A program made the position numbers and the translations under genes. From NCBI GenBank assembly GCA_963717745.1, contig CAVQXJ010000013.1:806001-870000 (forward strand): a stretch of 64,000 nucleotides of DNA, read 5' to 3'. Positions 9,205 through 18,330 of the stretch are shown one piece after another. Below the pieces are notes generated by a model. It was not told the origin of the DNA, made no database searches, and saw only the letters and a program-made list of their open reading frames with translations. The DNA is from JACCXG01 sp963717745 (GTDB lineage Bacteria > Acidobacteriota > Vicinamibacteria > Vicinamibacterales > 2-12-FULL-66-21). Position 1 is the first letter of the stretch. Each line of letters opens with the position of its first letter.

Positions 9205-9232
9205 CCCTTTGTATAGCACGCCCCCCGATCGT

Positions 9233-9247
9233 GGGGTCAGATCTCGA
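9233..9247 (+). repeat. REP word, single copy
   Basis: Exact GGGGTCAGATCTCGA 28 bp after the stop of the BACON lipoprotein, in the same orientation as the word at 9340. The stretch 9401-9683, between the next pair and the transposase stop, holds no recognisable gene. Confidence 0.85.
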
Positions 9248-9339
9248 TTCTTCATCGGCTCACTCGCGGGCCGCTGCGCGGACTAAAAGCCGTCACGCGC
9301 CTCATTCACGGACGGGTCGCGCGCCCGCCGGACCGACGA

Positions 9340-9400
9340 GGGGTCAGATCTCGATTTTCGCGTGGCTCGAGGAGCGGTACTAAATTCGAGATCTGACCCC
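9340..9400. repeat. REPIN: head-to-head REP pair flanking the RAYT locus
   Basis: The word at 9340-9354 (extended TTTTCG) faces its complement at 9386-9400. It is the most compact pair in the cluster (61 bp) and lies on the 3' side of the transposase gene. Confidence 0.85.
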
Positions 9401-9683
9401 GAGCCGGAGGTCTCGGACGGGCCGCTGGCTTAGACGCGCATAACTAACTCAGCTACCGACTGACGGCGTTCAGCCTCGGACAATGAAAAGCGGGAGTGAG
9501 GCGCTTCTCACGGATCGAGATTGTCATCGACGGAAGCCGATGTTAATGCCGTGATGGAAGTAGGGTTTCAGCGGGGGTCTGCAACCGGCGGCAAGAGCGA
9601 CGTCGCACAGTCGCAAGAGTGGCGAGCGAGCCACGCGATCGGTGAGCGGGCCCAGCCTGCGGAGAGTTTGGTTACATCGATCG

Positions 9684-10529
9684 CTACGCAGCGCGAGCAG
9701 CGCGCTGGGTCCAGAGCCAGACCGCCGAGGGCGAAGCTCCAACATGCTCCGCAATCTCTCTCAGCGTGAAGGCGTAGGTCTGGAATGCACGAAGGGCGGC
9801 ATGTTCGAAGCCTGGCCCACGGGTTCTCTCCGGTATCAGCTCGGCGATTGATGGACGTGCGGCGAATCGCTCGGCATGAACCAGCTCACGATTGTTTCGG
9901 TGTGGCGCCAGCATCGACTCGAAGCTGCGAACGAAACCATCAGACCCAATCAGGAGGCCAGCGGGGCCGTCGTCCGATGGCACGCCCTGTTCGATGAATC
10001 CCTTGAAGGCCTGCTGCGCGTTGAGGCTATTCTGAGCATCGAACGCGCGCCAGATATCCGAGAGGGACAGGAAGGGCATCCGATCGTCGAGCCCCACCGC
10101 ATGCGAGTAGCTGCTCCATGGCCAGTCCGCCGGATGTGCCACCATTCGAGCCGCAACCGGATTCATTACAACGTAACGGAGAACCCGCAGGAAGCTCGGC
10201 CCACCTTCAATTATCTGGCACTTGTACCGCCCTTGAAGGACGTGGCCGACTCGCCCGTGTCGTCGGTTGAACCACCCGCAGTACGAGCCATTGAGGTGCT
10301 GCATCATCCGCGACAGCGGATGGTGGTGCGGCTTCACCAAGAGGTGCACATGATTCGGCATCAGACAGAGCGCGACGACTTCGACGCCAAACCGCTCCGC
10401 CGACCGCTCGAGCAGGCAGAGATACCTCTCGTAGTCCACATCGTCGATGAACATCTCACGCTTGTCATTGCCGCGCGACATCACGTGATGAAGCATCCCT
10501 GGGACGTTCAGTCTGAGCGGTCGGGCCAT
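9684..10529 (-). CDS. REP-associated tyrosine transposase (RAYT, IS200-like HUH enzyme)
   Basis: A Y1 transposase-like single-strand nuclease of about 281 residues. It opens MARPLRLNVPGMLHHVMSRG, as RAYT proteins do, so ATG 10529 is preferred over an in-frame start 45 bp upstream. The HUH motif is PNHVHLL (His60, His62) and the probable nucleophile is Tyr102 in LQGRYKCQ. NPVAARMV and DWPWSSY are family landmarks. The C-terminal 50 residues (LREIAEHVGASPSAVWLWT) form a DnaA-like helix-turn-helix, as in many RAYTs. Family members bind and cut REP hairpins. It is a single-copy gene surrounded by REP pairs on both sides. It appears intact, with both HUH histidines and the tyrosine present. Confidence 0.93.
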   Translation of the reverse strand: MARPLRLNVPGMLHHVMSRGNDKREMFIDDVDYERYLCLLERSAERFGVEVVALCLMPNHVHLLVKPHHHPLSRMMQHLNGSYCGWFNRRHGRVGHVLQGRYKCQIIEGGPSFLRVLRYVVMNPVAARMVAHPADWPWSSYSHAVGLDDRMPFLSLSDIWRAFDAQNSLNAQQAFKGFIEQGVPSDDGPAGLLIGSDGFVRSFESMLAPHRNNRELVHAERFAARPSIAELIPERTRGPGFEHAALRAFQTYAFTLREIAEHVGASPSAVWLWTQRAARAA

Positions 10530-10545
10530 GCTCTTCGCGAAGAGC
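10530..10545. promoter_or_regulatory. Perfect 16-bp palindrome abutting the RAYT start codon
   Basis: GCTCTTCGCGAAGAGC is its own reverse complement and ends one base before the ATG of the transposase gene. It covers the position where a ribosome-binding site would lie (GAAGAG). It could be an operator for self-repression or an RNA hairpin limiting translation. The role is inference; the symmetry is directly visible. Confidence 0.5.
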
Positions 10546-10729
10546 AACGGTTGGGCCGAGTCGCAAATCGTCAAAATACGCCTTAAACTGCGCCCTCTGT
10601 CCCCGGAGTCGGCAGAAAGCGAGAGGTCGACCGCCGCCGATTGTTGCAGTTATCGCCACGTCGATACGGTGGCGGTTGCCCGAAACAACGGAGGCCCACT
10701 GGACAGCGAGTCCAGTTTGAGACGCCGGC

Positions 10730-10816
10730 GGGGTCAGATCTCGATATTCGAAGTAGACGGCGAGCTGGATGCTCCAGTGCGACGGATCGGGGTTTGGGAA
10801 ATCGAGATCTGACCCT
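10730..10816. repeat. REPIN: head-to-head REP pair with one variant arm
   Basis: GGGGTCAGATCTCGA at 10730-10744 faces TCGAGATCTGACCCT at 10802-10816, which differs at the outermost base. It lies on the 5' side of the transposase gene, immediately downstream of the FKBP stop. The rest of 10575-10835 shows no gene. Confidence 0.85.
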
Positions 10817-10835
10817 CGGTTCGATCTTGATAACC

Positions 10836-11213
10836 CTACGATTCGATCTTGATTAGCTCCACGTCGAAAACGAGCATTCCCTGGGGTGCGCCTCGCTGAC
10901 CGCCGTAGGCCAGACGTTCAGGAATCCACAGTCGACGTGTTTCACCCTCGACCATCAGTTGCACGCCCTCGGTCCAACCGGCAATCACCTGATTCAAGCC
11001 AAACGAGATCGGCTCACCTCTCGCCACCGAGCTATCGAACATCTGGCCATCGGTTGTCCAGCCGCTGTAGTGCACGCGAACGCGCGAGCTCGCACGAGGA
11101 TGTTGGGTGCCGGAGCCCGGCGCGATTACTTTTGTGGCGAGGCCGCTGGCGGTGACGGCGGCATCCGCGGCCGGAGCCGCGACATCAGAAGGTACGGGAA
11201 TGGTTTTGGTCAT
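10836..11213 (-). CDS. FKBP-type peptidyl-prolyl cis-trans isomerase (no signal peptide)
   Basis: 125 residues; one FKBP domain catalysing proline isomerisation in protein folding. Motifs are VRVHYSGWTTDGQMFDSSV, VIAGWTEGVQLMVEGETRRLWIPE, YGGQ and MLVFDVELIKI, covering the active-site aromatic and Asp positions of the family. It lacks an export signal. From PSDVAAP onward it aligns with the lipoprotein FKBP at 42.3 kb, so it may be a copy that lost its signal, with MTKTI replacing it. It is convergent with the BACON gene, with the RAYT/REP block between them. The REP pair begins 20 bp past its stop. Confidence 0.9.
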   Translation of the reverse strand: MTKTIPVPSDVAAPAADAAVTASGLATKVIAPGSGTQHPRASSRVRVHYSGWTTDGQMFDSSVARGEPISFGLNQVIAGWTEGVQLMVEGETRRLWIPERLAYGGQRGAPQGMLVFDVELIKIES

Positions 11214-11317
11214 CGGATCAGTTCCTCGAATCTGATTATCTGGCCGATTCGCCCTGCCTGCAGCGACGTCGGTCGGCGTTGAAGCTCATCCTAGGACGAC
11301 CACACGGCTGGCCGATC

Positions 11318-11430
11318 TCAGAACCGCAAGGGAATCTCAGCAATCGCGTCGGGGCGCCCGAGGATCTGGACGACTTGCTCGACGGTGAGCGACAGCGGCT
11401 GCTGCTTGATGTGTGATGACAACGGCGGCT
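11318..11430 (-). other. Short open frame in an otherwise empty stretch; possible gene remnant
   Basis: Between the FKBP start (11213) and the REP pair at 11431 I see no complete gene. One minus-strand frame stays open over about 35 codons (reading IKQQPLSLTVEQVVQILG...) and stops at 11318. The phrase LTVEQVVQILGRPDAI resembles the start of small exported proteins, but there is no start codon or ribosome site. It may be the 3' part of a gene broken by the REP insertion, or chance. Confidence 0.2.
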
Positions 11431-11602
11431 GGGGTCAGATCTCGATTTGTCGAACCGCAGTTTGATGAAATCCGGGTCACTCAACGAGGCTGGCAGAAAG
11501 CATTGTTGCCAACGACAGCGGTCGAGACCGTCGAGGCCCAGAAAAGCGGCCAGTACCTCGCGTTTTCAGCGCTGCGACTTCGCAAAATCGAGATCTGACC
11601 CC
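11431..11602. repeat. REPIN: widely spaced REP pair overlapping the kinase-TPR 3' end
   Basis: The word at 11431-11445 faces its complement at 11588-11602 (172 bp, the longest spacing seen). The right arm and much of the spacer are read through by the kinase-TPR frame, giving an unrelated C-terminal tail of about 40 residues up to the stop at 11481. Confidence 0.8.
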
Positions 11603-14462
11603 GGGGGCGCTCGCGGCGCGCGGCAGCGAGGGGCCGCAGGTCGGGATCGGCGTTGAGCCAGGTGTGGAGCAGGGCGTCGTAGGCCTGCCGCGACTCCGCC
11701 GCGCGCCCGGTATCCGCCAGGGCGCGGGCCAAGCCGAGCTGCGCCAGCGGCCACACCGGTGAGAACGGGTCGGCACCGCGGTGTTCAAGGACGACACGAA
11801 ATTCCCGGGCCGCCCCCTCGGCATCGCCCGCTGCCAGCCGCGCCGCGCCGCGCAGATACGCCGGCATCAGCGCGGCGACGATCCCGCGCTCGTGGCCGAC
11901 CGCGGGTCGCAGTTGCTCGACGGCGGCGGCCCCGCGATCGCGGGCGTTCGAAAATCGAGATCTGACCCCCGGGGGAGGGGTGGGCGGGGCGGTGGGGGGG
12001 AGGAGGACGGCGGCCTCGGCGATGGGGAGATAGGCGGTGTGCAGCAGGGTGTCCTCGGGGCGCACGTGACGCAGGCGCCGGATCACCGCCTCCGCCTCGT
12101 CGACCGCACCGGCCAGCGCCAGTGCGGTCGCGGCGCGCAGTTGCGGTTCGTTCGGCGCCGCGGCCTGGATGACGCTTCGCGCCTGGGCGATCGCCTCGGC
12201 CTCGTAGCCGTAGAGCGCCTCGGTCAGCGCGGCCACGGCGGCGTACCCCGACGCGACCTGGGTGTAGCCCTGCGCCCTCGCCCCGGCGATCGTTTCCGCG
12301 TAGAGCCGTCGAGCCTCGCCCATCCGGCCGTGAAACGCCGCCACCTGCGCGCGCGCGCCGGTGATGTCGAATCCGACGGCGCTCTGTGTCGCCCAGTCCA
12401 TCTGTGCCCGCGTCCCGACCTCGTCGTGGTCGAGCTCCGCGAGTTGATACGACAGCCGGCGCAGTGGCCCGGTGCCGAGATTGCGGCCGAGCGCCTCGTC
12501 TGCCACCCGCCGCGCTTCGGCGAACCGGCCGGCCCCCCGCAGCGCATACGCCAGGTTCGAGCGCGGGAACGCGTGATCGGGATTGCGGCGGATCGCCTCA
12601 CGCGCTTCCTCGATCGCGGCATCGTAATCGCCGAGACGATTCAGCAGCACCGCCAGCGCGTTCGCTGGCCGGTAGTCACGGGGATAGGTGCGCTTCCAGA
12701 CCTCCAGCGTCTCACGGGTTTTCGTCTGATCGCCGGTGGAGCGGTCATGGTACTGATAGGTGATGAAGAGCCGCTCGCGCTCGCTGACGTGGCCGCGATT
12801 GTCGAACGCCCGGCGCGCCAGCTCCTCGCTGCGGCCCGTCTCACCCAGGCCCCCGTACAGGCTCGACAGCGTCGTGTAGGCGAGCGCGAAGCGCGGGTCG
12901 AGCGCGATCGCACGCTCGAAGAACGGGATCGCTTCGGTCTCCCGCCCGGCCGCACGGCGTGACGTTCCCTCCGCATAGGCCTTCAGCGCGTCGAGCGATG
13001 GGGTGGTGGCCTCTTCAATCGGCACGTTGTGCCGCGCCAGCGAGGTCCGGGACTCGCCGAGCGCTTCACGCAGGTCGGCGGTGATCGCGCCCATCGCCCG
13101 CAGGACGTCTTCCTTGCGTTCGACGTCCACCTGTCGCCGCGCGATGGTGGCGCCGTCGGCGCAATCGGTGGCGGCCAGGGCCACGACCGTGGTGCGCCCC
13201 ACCGCCGAGACGCTCCCTTCGAGCATCGCCTGCAGCCCGAGACGCTGGCACACCTCCTGGGCCGTCTCATGGGTCATGCGGAGAGACGAGTCGCGTCCCA
13301 TCAACTGCAGCGTGCCGCGGATCCGCTCGTCGGAAACCAGATCGAGATAGGGCGACTGCGCCAGGTAGACCGTGACCGCTTCGCGCAACGTGCCATCGAA
13401 GTCCGGATCGCCCGTGCCGTTGGCGACGTGACTCACCAGGACCGTGCTCCGCTGCGCCCGGGCCGAGGCCAGCGGCCACCAGCCGCGCGCGCGTCCGGTC
13501 AACCCGATCGACGCGGCCACGATCGCCAGGGCCGCCGCGGCTCCGGCCGCCACGAGCGTCCGCCGCGACTGCAACCGCGGCGGCAGGCGACCCAGGAGCG
13601 CCGCATTGGCGCCCGCGCGCCGCAGATCCTCGAACAGCTCCGCCGCCGACTGATACCGGCGCTCGGGCTCCTTCGCCAGCGCGCGGACAATGATTCTGCC
13701 GGCCCCCGGCGGCAGGCGTCGGTTCACCTTGCGGGGGTGAGGAGGCTGCCGGCCGGCAATCGCCGCGGCCACCTGGCCTGGCGTGTCACCGGGGAAGGCG
13801 GGACGGCCGGTTGCCATCTCGTACAGCACGGTCCCGGCCGCGAAGATGTCAGCGCGGTGATCGCTCGGCTGTCCGGCGATCTGTTCGGGAGCGAGAGAGG
13901 CGTGCAGCAGCGCACCGTCGGCCTCGAGGCGGGGTGGCGGCAGCTCCAGGCCGGTGGTGGTCGACCCGCTGGCATCGCGCACCGTGGCGATGTCGTCGCG
14001 CGGTGGCCCGCCCGCGGCCCCGAGCTCCAGCAGCTTCACGTGGCCGTCGTTGGTGATGAAAACGTTGGCCGGTACCAGGTTGCCGTGGACCAGGCCACGC
14101 CGGTGGATCGCCCCCAGCGCATCCGCGAGCTGGGCGCCGATCTCGAGCAGCCGGTCGCCCGTCAGCGGCATGCCGGCGATCAGCTCGTCCAGCGGACGAC
14201 CCTCGAGCAGCTCGCAGACCAGGAAGGGCTGTCCCTGCTCCTCGCCCGATTCGTGCACCGCGCAGACGTGCGGGTGAGAGACCAGCGAGGCGATCCGGGC
14301 CTCGCGGTGGAAGCGATCGATCGCGCCTGGCATGGCCAGTTGCTCCGGCCGCAGCAGTTTGATCGCGACCTCGCGATCCAGCCGCAGATCGCGGGCGCGA
14401 TAGATCTCGGTCGTGCCGTACCGGCCAATCCGCTGGAGGAGCTCGTAGTGGGAGATGCGCAC
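11481..14462 (-). CDS. Membrane Ser/Thr (pseudo)kinase with TolB-N-like and TPR domains
   Basis: About 990 residues from GTG 14462 (VRISHYELLQRIG), 32 bp behind the preceding kinase gene. A cytoplasmic kinase domain comes first, then a transmembrane helix (LVAAGAAAALAIVAAS), a TolB/FlgO-like segment (VANGTGDPDFDGTLREAV) and a long TPR array. The Lys of VAIKLL is kept, but the catalytic loop reads HGNLVPANV where active kinases have HRDxKPxN, and DFG is replaced by LELG. Both essential aspartates are therefore missing and it is probably a pseudokinase. Two REP elements invade it: one in frame at 11955-11969, inside the TPR region, and a pair at 11431-11602 that replaces its C-terminus. Confidence 0.85.
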   Translation of the reverse strand: MRISHYELLQRIGRYGTTEIYRARDLRLDREVAIKLLRPEQLAMPGAIDRFHREARIASLVSHPHVCAVHESGEEQGQPFLVCELLEGRPLDELIAGMPLTGDRLLEIGAQLADALGAIHRRGLVHGNLVPANVFITNDGHVKLLELGAAGGPPRDDIATVRDASGSTTTGLELPPPRLEADGALLHASLAPEQIAGQPSDHRADIFAAGTVLYEMATGRPAFPGDTPGQVAAAIAGRQPPHPRKVNRRLPPGAGRIIVRALAKEPERRYQSAAELFEDLRRAGANAALLGRLPPRLQSRRTLVAAGAAAALAIVAASIGLTGRARGWWPLASARAQRSTVLVSHVANGTGDPDFDGTLREAVTVYLAQSPYLDLVSDERIRGTLQLMGRDSSLRMTHETAQEVCQRLGLQAMLEGSVSAVGRTTVVALAATDCADGATIARRQVDVERKEDVLRAMGAITADLREALGESRTSLARHNVPIEEATTPSLDALKAYAEGTSRRAAGRETEAIPFFERAIALDPRFALAYTTLSSLYGGLGETGRSEELARRAFDNRGHVSERERLFITYQYHDRSTGDQTKTRETLEVWKRTYPRDYRPANALAVLLNRLGDYDAAIEEAREAIRRNPDHAFPRSNLAYALRGAGRFAEARRVADEALGRNLGTGPLRRLSYQLAELDHDEVGTRAQMDWATQSAVGFDITGARAQVAAFHGRMGEARRLYAETIAGARAQGYTQVASGYAAVAALTEALYGYEAEAIAQARSVIQAAAPNEPQLRAATALALAGAVDEAEAVIRRLRHVRPEDTLLHTAYLPIAEAAVLLPPTAPPTPPPGVRSRFSNARDRGAAAVEQLRPAVGHERGIVAALMPAYLRGAARLAAGDAEGAAREFRVVLEHRGADPFSPVWPLAQLGLARALADTGRAAESRQAYDALLHTWLNADPDLRPLAAARRERPRGQISILRSRSAENARYWPLFWASTVSTAVVGNNAFCQPR
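11955..11969 (-). repeat. REP word inside the kinase-TPR coding sequence
   Basis: TCGAGATCTGACCCC lies within the TPR part of the gene and is translated as GVRSRF, preceded by a Pro-rich run (PPTAPPTPPP). Against the neighbouring paralogue, this stretch is an insertion of roughly 16-17 residues between otherwise alignable helices. The reading frame is preserved. Confidence 0.85.
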
Positions 14463-14494
14463 CGGCTGAACGGGGTGAGGAGTCAGCGTCGACT

Positions 14495-17345
14495 CTACTT
14501 CACTGCCGCGTACTCTGCACGGGCGGCCAGGAGTGGCGGGAAGTCCGCGTCCGCCGACGTCCAGATCCTGAACAGCTCGTCGAAGGCGCGCCGCGCGCCG
14601 TCGCGATCGCCGGATCGCGCCCGGGCGCGGGCGATGCCCAGAGACGCCAGCGGCACCACCGGCGAGAACGGATCGACTCCCCGGTGTACGAGGACCGATT
14701 CGTACTCCCGGACCGCCGCGGGTACTCGCGCTTGAGCAGGTGCGCTTCGCCACGCAGGTAGAACGGCACGAGGCCGGCGACCGTGCCGGTCTCGGTCGGG
14801 GTCGCGGCTCGCAGCGCCTCGATCGCCTCAGCCGGCTGGCCGCGATGGATCGCGATCGCCGCCCGCGTCGTCGGACCGAGCACCGTGCGGACGAAGGTGG
14901 ATTCGGGATATCGCTGCTCGGCGCCGGCCACCAGCGCCTGTGCTTCCGAGACCATGCCGACCAGGCGCGAACGCCGCCGCGGCACGAAAGCGTGGCACCG
15001 TCCCCGGGGCGTCGGATTCGGCGTCGATTCGGGTGATGACGCGCTTGATGTGATCAGTCGGCGCTGACGGGTCGCGATACAGGGCCTCGGTCCACGCCAG
15101 GTGGGCGGCGTAACCCGACGCCGTGCCGCGCAAGCCGCGCGCGATCGCGATGTCGGTGGCGCGTTGATAGAGCGCCGCCGCCTCGTGGAGGCGTCCGCCG
15201 AACGCCGCCGCCTGTGCTTCGGCCGAGACCAGATCGAATTCCCGTGGCTTGCTCCTGGCCCAGGCCAGGTGCGTGGCGGCGGATCCGTCGCCCGCGACCA
15301 GCCCGATCTGGTAGAGGAGCCGCCGCGTCGGCGTCGTTTCGACCCCCAGCGTGACCGCCTGCTCGGCGATTCTGCGGGCCTCCTCGTCGCGGCCGAGCGA
15401 TCGAAACGCAAACGCGAGGTTCGACAGCGGGAACGGGTGGCCGGGACTGCGCCGCAACGCCTCATGCGCTTCGGCGATGGCACGATCGTAGCGGCCGAGC
15501 CGGTTGTAGATCAGCGCCAGGGCGTTGACCGGCCGGAAGTCCCGCGGATACGCCGCCTTCCACAACTCCAGCGTTTCGGCGGCGCGGTCCTGGTTGCCGG
15601 TGACCCGGTCGTGGTACTGGTATGCGATGAACAGGCGCTCCCGCTCGCTCAGCCGCCGGGTGACGCCGTTGGCGAGCCGCGCGAAATCTTCACTGCGCCG
15701 CCATTCGCCAAGGCTGCCATACACGGTCGACAGCGTCGTGTAGGCCGACGCGAAATTCCGATCGCTTTCGATCGCCTGATTGAAGAAGGCGATCGACTCC
15801 AGCTCGCGTCCGCGCCGCCGTTCTTCGAGACCGAGCGTGTAGGCCTTGAGCGCGGTCAGCGAGGGCGTGGTCGCCTGTTCGATCGGCGCGTCGAACTGCC
15901 GGATCGACGGCAGCGATTCACCGAGCTTGGTCCGCATCGACGACGAGATCGCCCCCAGGTCGGCGAGCACGCCCTCTTTGGTCGTCGCTTCGGCCTGAGT
16001 CCGCGCGAGCGCCTCGCCGCTCTGGCAGTCGGTGGCGGTGAGCGTCACCACATAGTGGCTGCCGAGCGCCGCGATCGATCCTTCCAGCATCGCCTTGACG
16101 CTGAGCCGCTGGCAGATCTCGCGGACTACCGCGTGATCGAGCCGCGCGTCGGCGGGCCGGTCCATCGATTCCAGCGTCTCGCGGATCCGTTGATCCGGGA
16201 TGAGGTCGAGGAATGGCGATTGTCCGAGGTGGACCTTCAGGGCGGTGGACAGCGTTTCGTCGAAGACCGGATCGGACGTGGTGTTCTCGAACTGGCCGAT
16301 GACGATGCTGTCCCGATCGCTCAGGGTCGACGGTCCGGTTCGCCATCCAGGCGGCGGTGACCGCACCGATGACGGCCAGGCCGGCGATGACCGCGGCAAT
16401 CGAGCCGCGGCGGCGGCGGGTGACCGCCCCCGAGATGGCGGCGCCCGCGGGGTCCGATTTCCGCGCCTCGATCTGCAGCAGCTGCGCGGCGCTCTGGACA
16501 TCGGAGAGCAGCTCGCCTGCGGTCTGATACCGCTGCTGCGGATCGACCGCCATCAGCTTCTGGATGATCGCTTCGAGCCGCGGCGGGATCGTCTCGTTGA
16601 TCGATCGCGGCGGCACCACGATGCCGTTGATGATCTTCATCACGATCAACGGGATGTCGTCGCCACCGAAGGCCCGGCGGGCCGTCGCCATTTCGTAGAG
16701 CACCGTGCCGAGCGAGAACAGATCGGTCCGCGCATCGACCGGGCTGCCTTGGGCCTGCTCCGGCGCCATATACGAGGCGGTGCCGACCGTGCTGCCGGTG
16801 CGGGTGAGGTCCGCGGAGTACACCCCGGTGAGCGTCGGGGCTGACGGCGCCGCCAGCGCGGGTCCGGCGCTGTCGTCCGCGAGCTTCGCCAGGCCGAAGT
16901 CGAGCACCTTGACGCGATCGCCATGGGTGACGAACAGGTTGGCCGGCTTGATGTCCCGGTGAATGATGCCGCGGCGATGCGCCGCGTCGAGCGCCTCGCC
17001 CACCTGCCGGGCAAAGTTCAGCACCCGCGCGGCCGGCAGCGGTCCTTCTTCGATCAGCTGCTTGAAGGTGCGCCCTTCGAGCAGCTCCATCACGATGAAC
17101 GGCTGGCCGTCGTGTTCGCCGAGCTCGTGAATCGTACAGATGTGCGGGTGCTGCAGCGACGACGCCAGGCGGGCCTCGCGCTCGAATCTGGCCAGCCATT
17201 CGGTCGACGCGATCGCCTCGGTGCGCAGCAGCTTGATGGCGACCTCGCGGCCAAGCTGGAGGTCTTCGGCGCGATAGACGACTCCCATGCCACCCTCGCC
17301 GAGGGGGTTCAACAGGCGATAGTGTGAAACGACGGTCGGGGTCAT
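14495..17345 (-). CDS. Membrane Ser/Thr protein kinase with TolB-N-like and TPR domains (three frameshifts)
   Basis: The start is ATG 17345 (MTPTVVSHYRLL). The kinase domain is complete: GEGGMGVVYRAEDL, VAIKLL, HRDIKPANL, VLDFGLAKL, and APEQAQG. A transmembrane helix (SIAAVIAGLAVIGAVTAAW) and a TolB-like segment (FENTTSDPVFDETLSTALK) follow. TPR repeats end at the TAG at 14495. The frame must be repaired near 16326, 14975 and 14718; each new frame continues the same domain smoothly, so the shifts look recent or are sequencing errors. Such kinases are greatly expanded in Acidobacteriota; their signals are mostly unknown. The downstream paralogue is probably catalytically dead, so the pair may act together. 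Confidence 0.85.
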
Positions 17346-17591
17346 CTCGTCAGACGGCACGCAGCCGCGGGCCGAACGCGGCGCACTGGGCACTCGAGCA
17401 GGGGAGACTACATTCTAGCAGGCGCTGTCGCTGCAAGGTTCTACGCGCGGCTTCTTTTCCGGGTTCCCGCCGGCGCCGGCCAGGAGCGCCGGCTCGGTCG
17501 AGCGGGGATAAATGTTCGCTTCCCGACACTCCGCCGACGCGGCGGTCCCCAGTCGAGCCACGCCCGATGCCCGGAAGGATTAGAATCAAGT

Positions 17592-17939
17592 GTGGCCGAC
17601 ATCCTCTCCCTTCAGCAGAAAGCCGTCGACTTCGCGAAATGCGGCGATTTCGGTTCGGACGCGCGCGCCGTCAACGAAGAGCTGACCAAGCTCGCTCCCG
17701 ACAACGAGGGCGCCTGGACGCGGCTGGCGCGCTGCTGCCTCGAAGCCGGCCAGCTGAGCGACGCGAGCGGCGCCCTCGAGTCGGCGTTGCTGTTGAATCC
17801 TCAGAACAACCTCGCGCGGAGCCTTCTCCAGGAAGTGATTCGCCGCGAGTTGCTCGCGGAGCCCGCCGAGGCACCCCCGCCGCCCCGCCCGCGGAAGTCA
17901 CGGGCGAAGAAAGCGCCCGCCGCCGAAGCGGAAGAGTAA
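17592..17939 (+). CDS. Small TPR protein with a Pro/Lys-rich tail
   Basis: 115 residues from GTG 17592. Residues 5-85 form two to three TPR-like helical hairpins (GAWTRLARCCLEAGQL, ALLLNPQNNLA). The tail is PPPPRPRKSRAKKAP followed by Ala and Glu, suggesting a flexible, possibly nucleic-acid-binding end. The TPR part is a close paralogue of the N-terminus of the 360-residue protein at 35.6 kb; the shared block GAWTRLARCCLE is identical. The 246 bp upstream, back to the divergent kinase, hold no other gene and presumably both promoters. Function unknown. Confidence 0.75.
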   Translation: MADILSLQQKAVDFAKCGDFGSDARAVNEELTKLAPDNEGAWTRLARCCLEAGQLSDASGALESALLLNPQNNLARSLLQEVIRRELLAEPAEAPPPPRPRKSRAKKAPAAEAEE

Positions 17940-18115
17940 CCCCCGCCTCTCCAGGGGTACGTGCAGCCGGCGAACCGGATTGCACGCGACTCGCTGTCGT
18001 CGATGCCGCGGGTGGAGGACGCCCTCGCCACCGCGGTAGCCGGAGCCTGCCGCTGCTCCTCGCACTGGATATGATGGGCCGCGGACGTTACGATTCACGG
18101 AGAGGTGAGAGGGCG

Positions 18116-18313
18116 ATGAGCTTTTGCGAGCACTGTGAGGGCCAGCGGTTCGATCGCGCGCGGGTGTTGCGCGCGCTGCGACAGCTCCGGCGTGAGCTGC
18201 GCGGCACGGACCGGACCGCGGCCGAAGCCGTGGGAGCCGCCCTGCACGCGATCAAGACGATGGACATCCCGCATCTCGAGCTCGAGGACGAGATAGACGA
18301 GGTCGTTCACTGA
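18116..18313 (+). CDS. Small protein of unknown function (65 residues)
   Basis: ATG 18116 is preceded by a GGTGAGAGGG purine run. The protein begins MSFCEHCEGQRFDRARVL, with a CxxC that could bind a metal. It then forms a charged helix (ALRQLRRELRG) and ends ELEDEIDEVVH. It precedes the DUF1569 gene by 17 bp on the same strand. I do not recognise the family. Confidence 0.5.
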   Translation: MSFCEHCEGQRFDRARVLRALRQLRRELRGTDRTAAEAVGAALHAIKTMDIPHLELEDEIDEVVH

Positions 18314-18330
18314 GACCGCCGAGGTGACGC

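Noticed and set aside
9684..10816. Complete insertion sequence around the transposase
   Set aside because: There are no terminal inverted repeats or target duplications framing the gene. RAYTs are usually immobile single-copy genes acting on REPs in trans.
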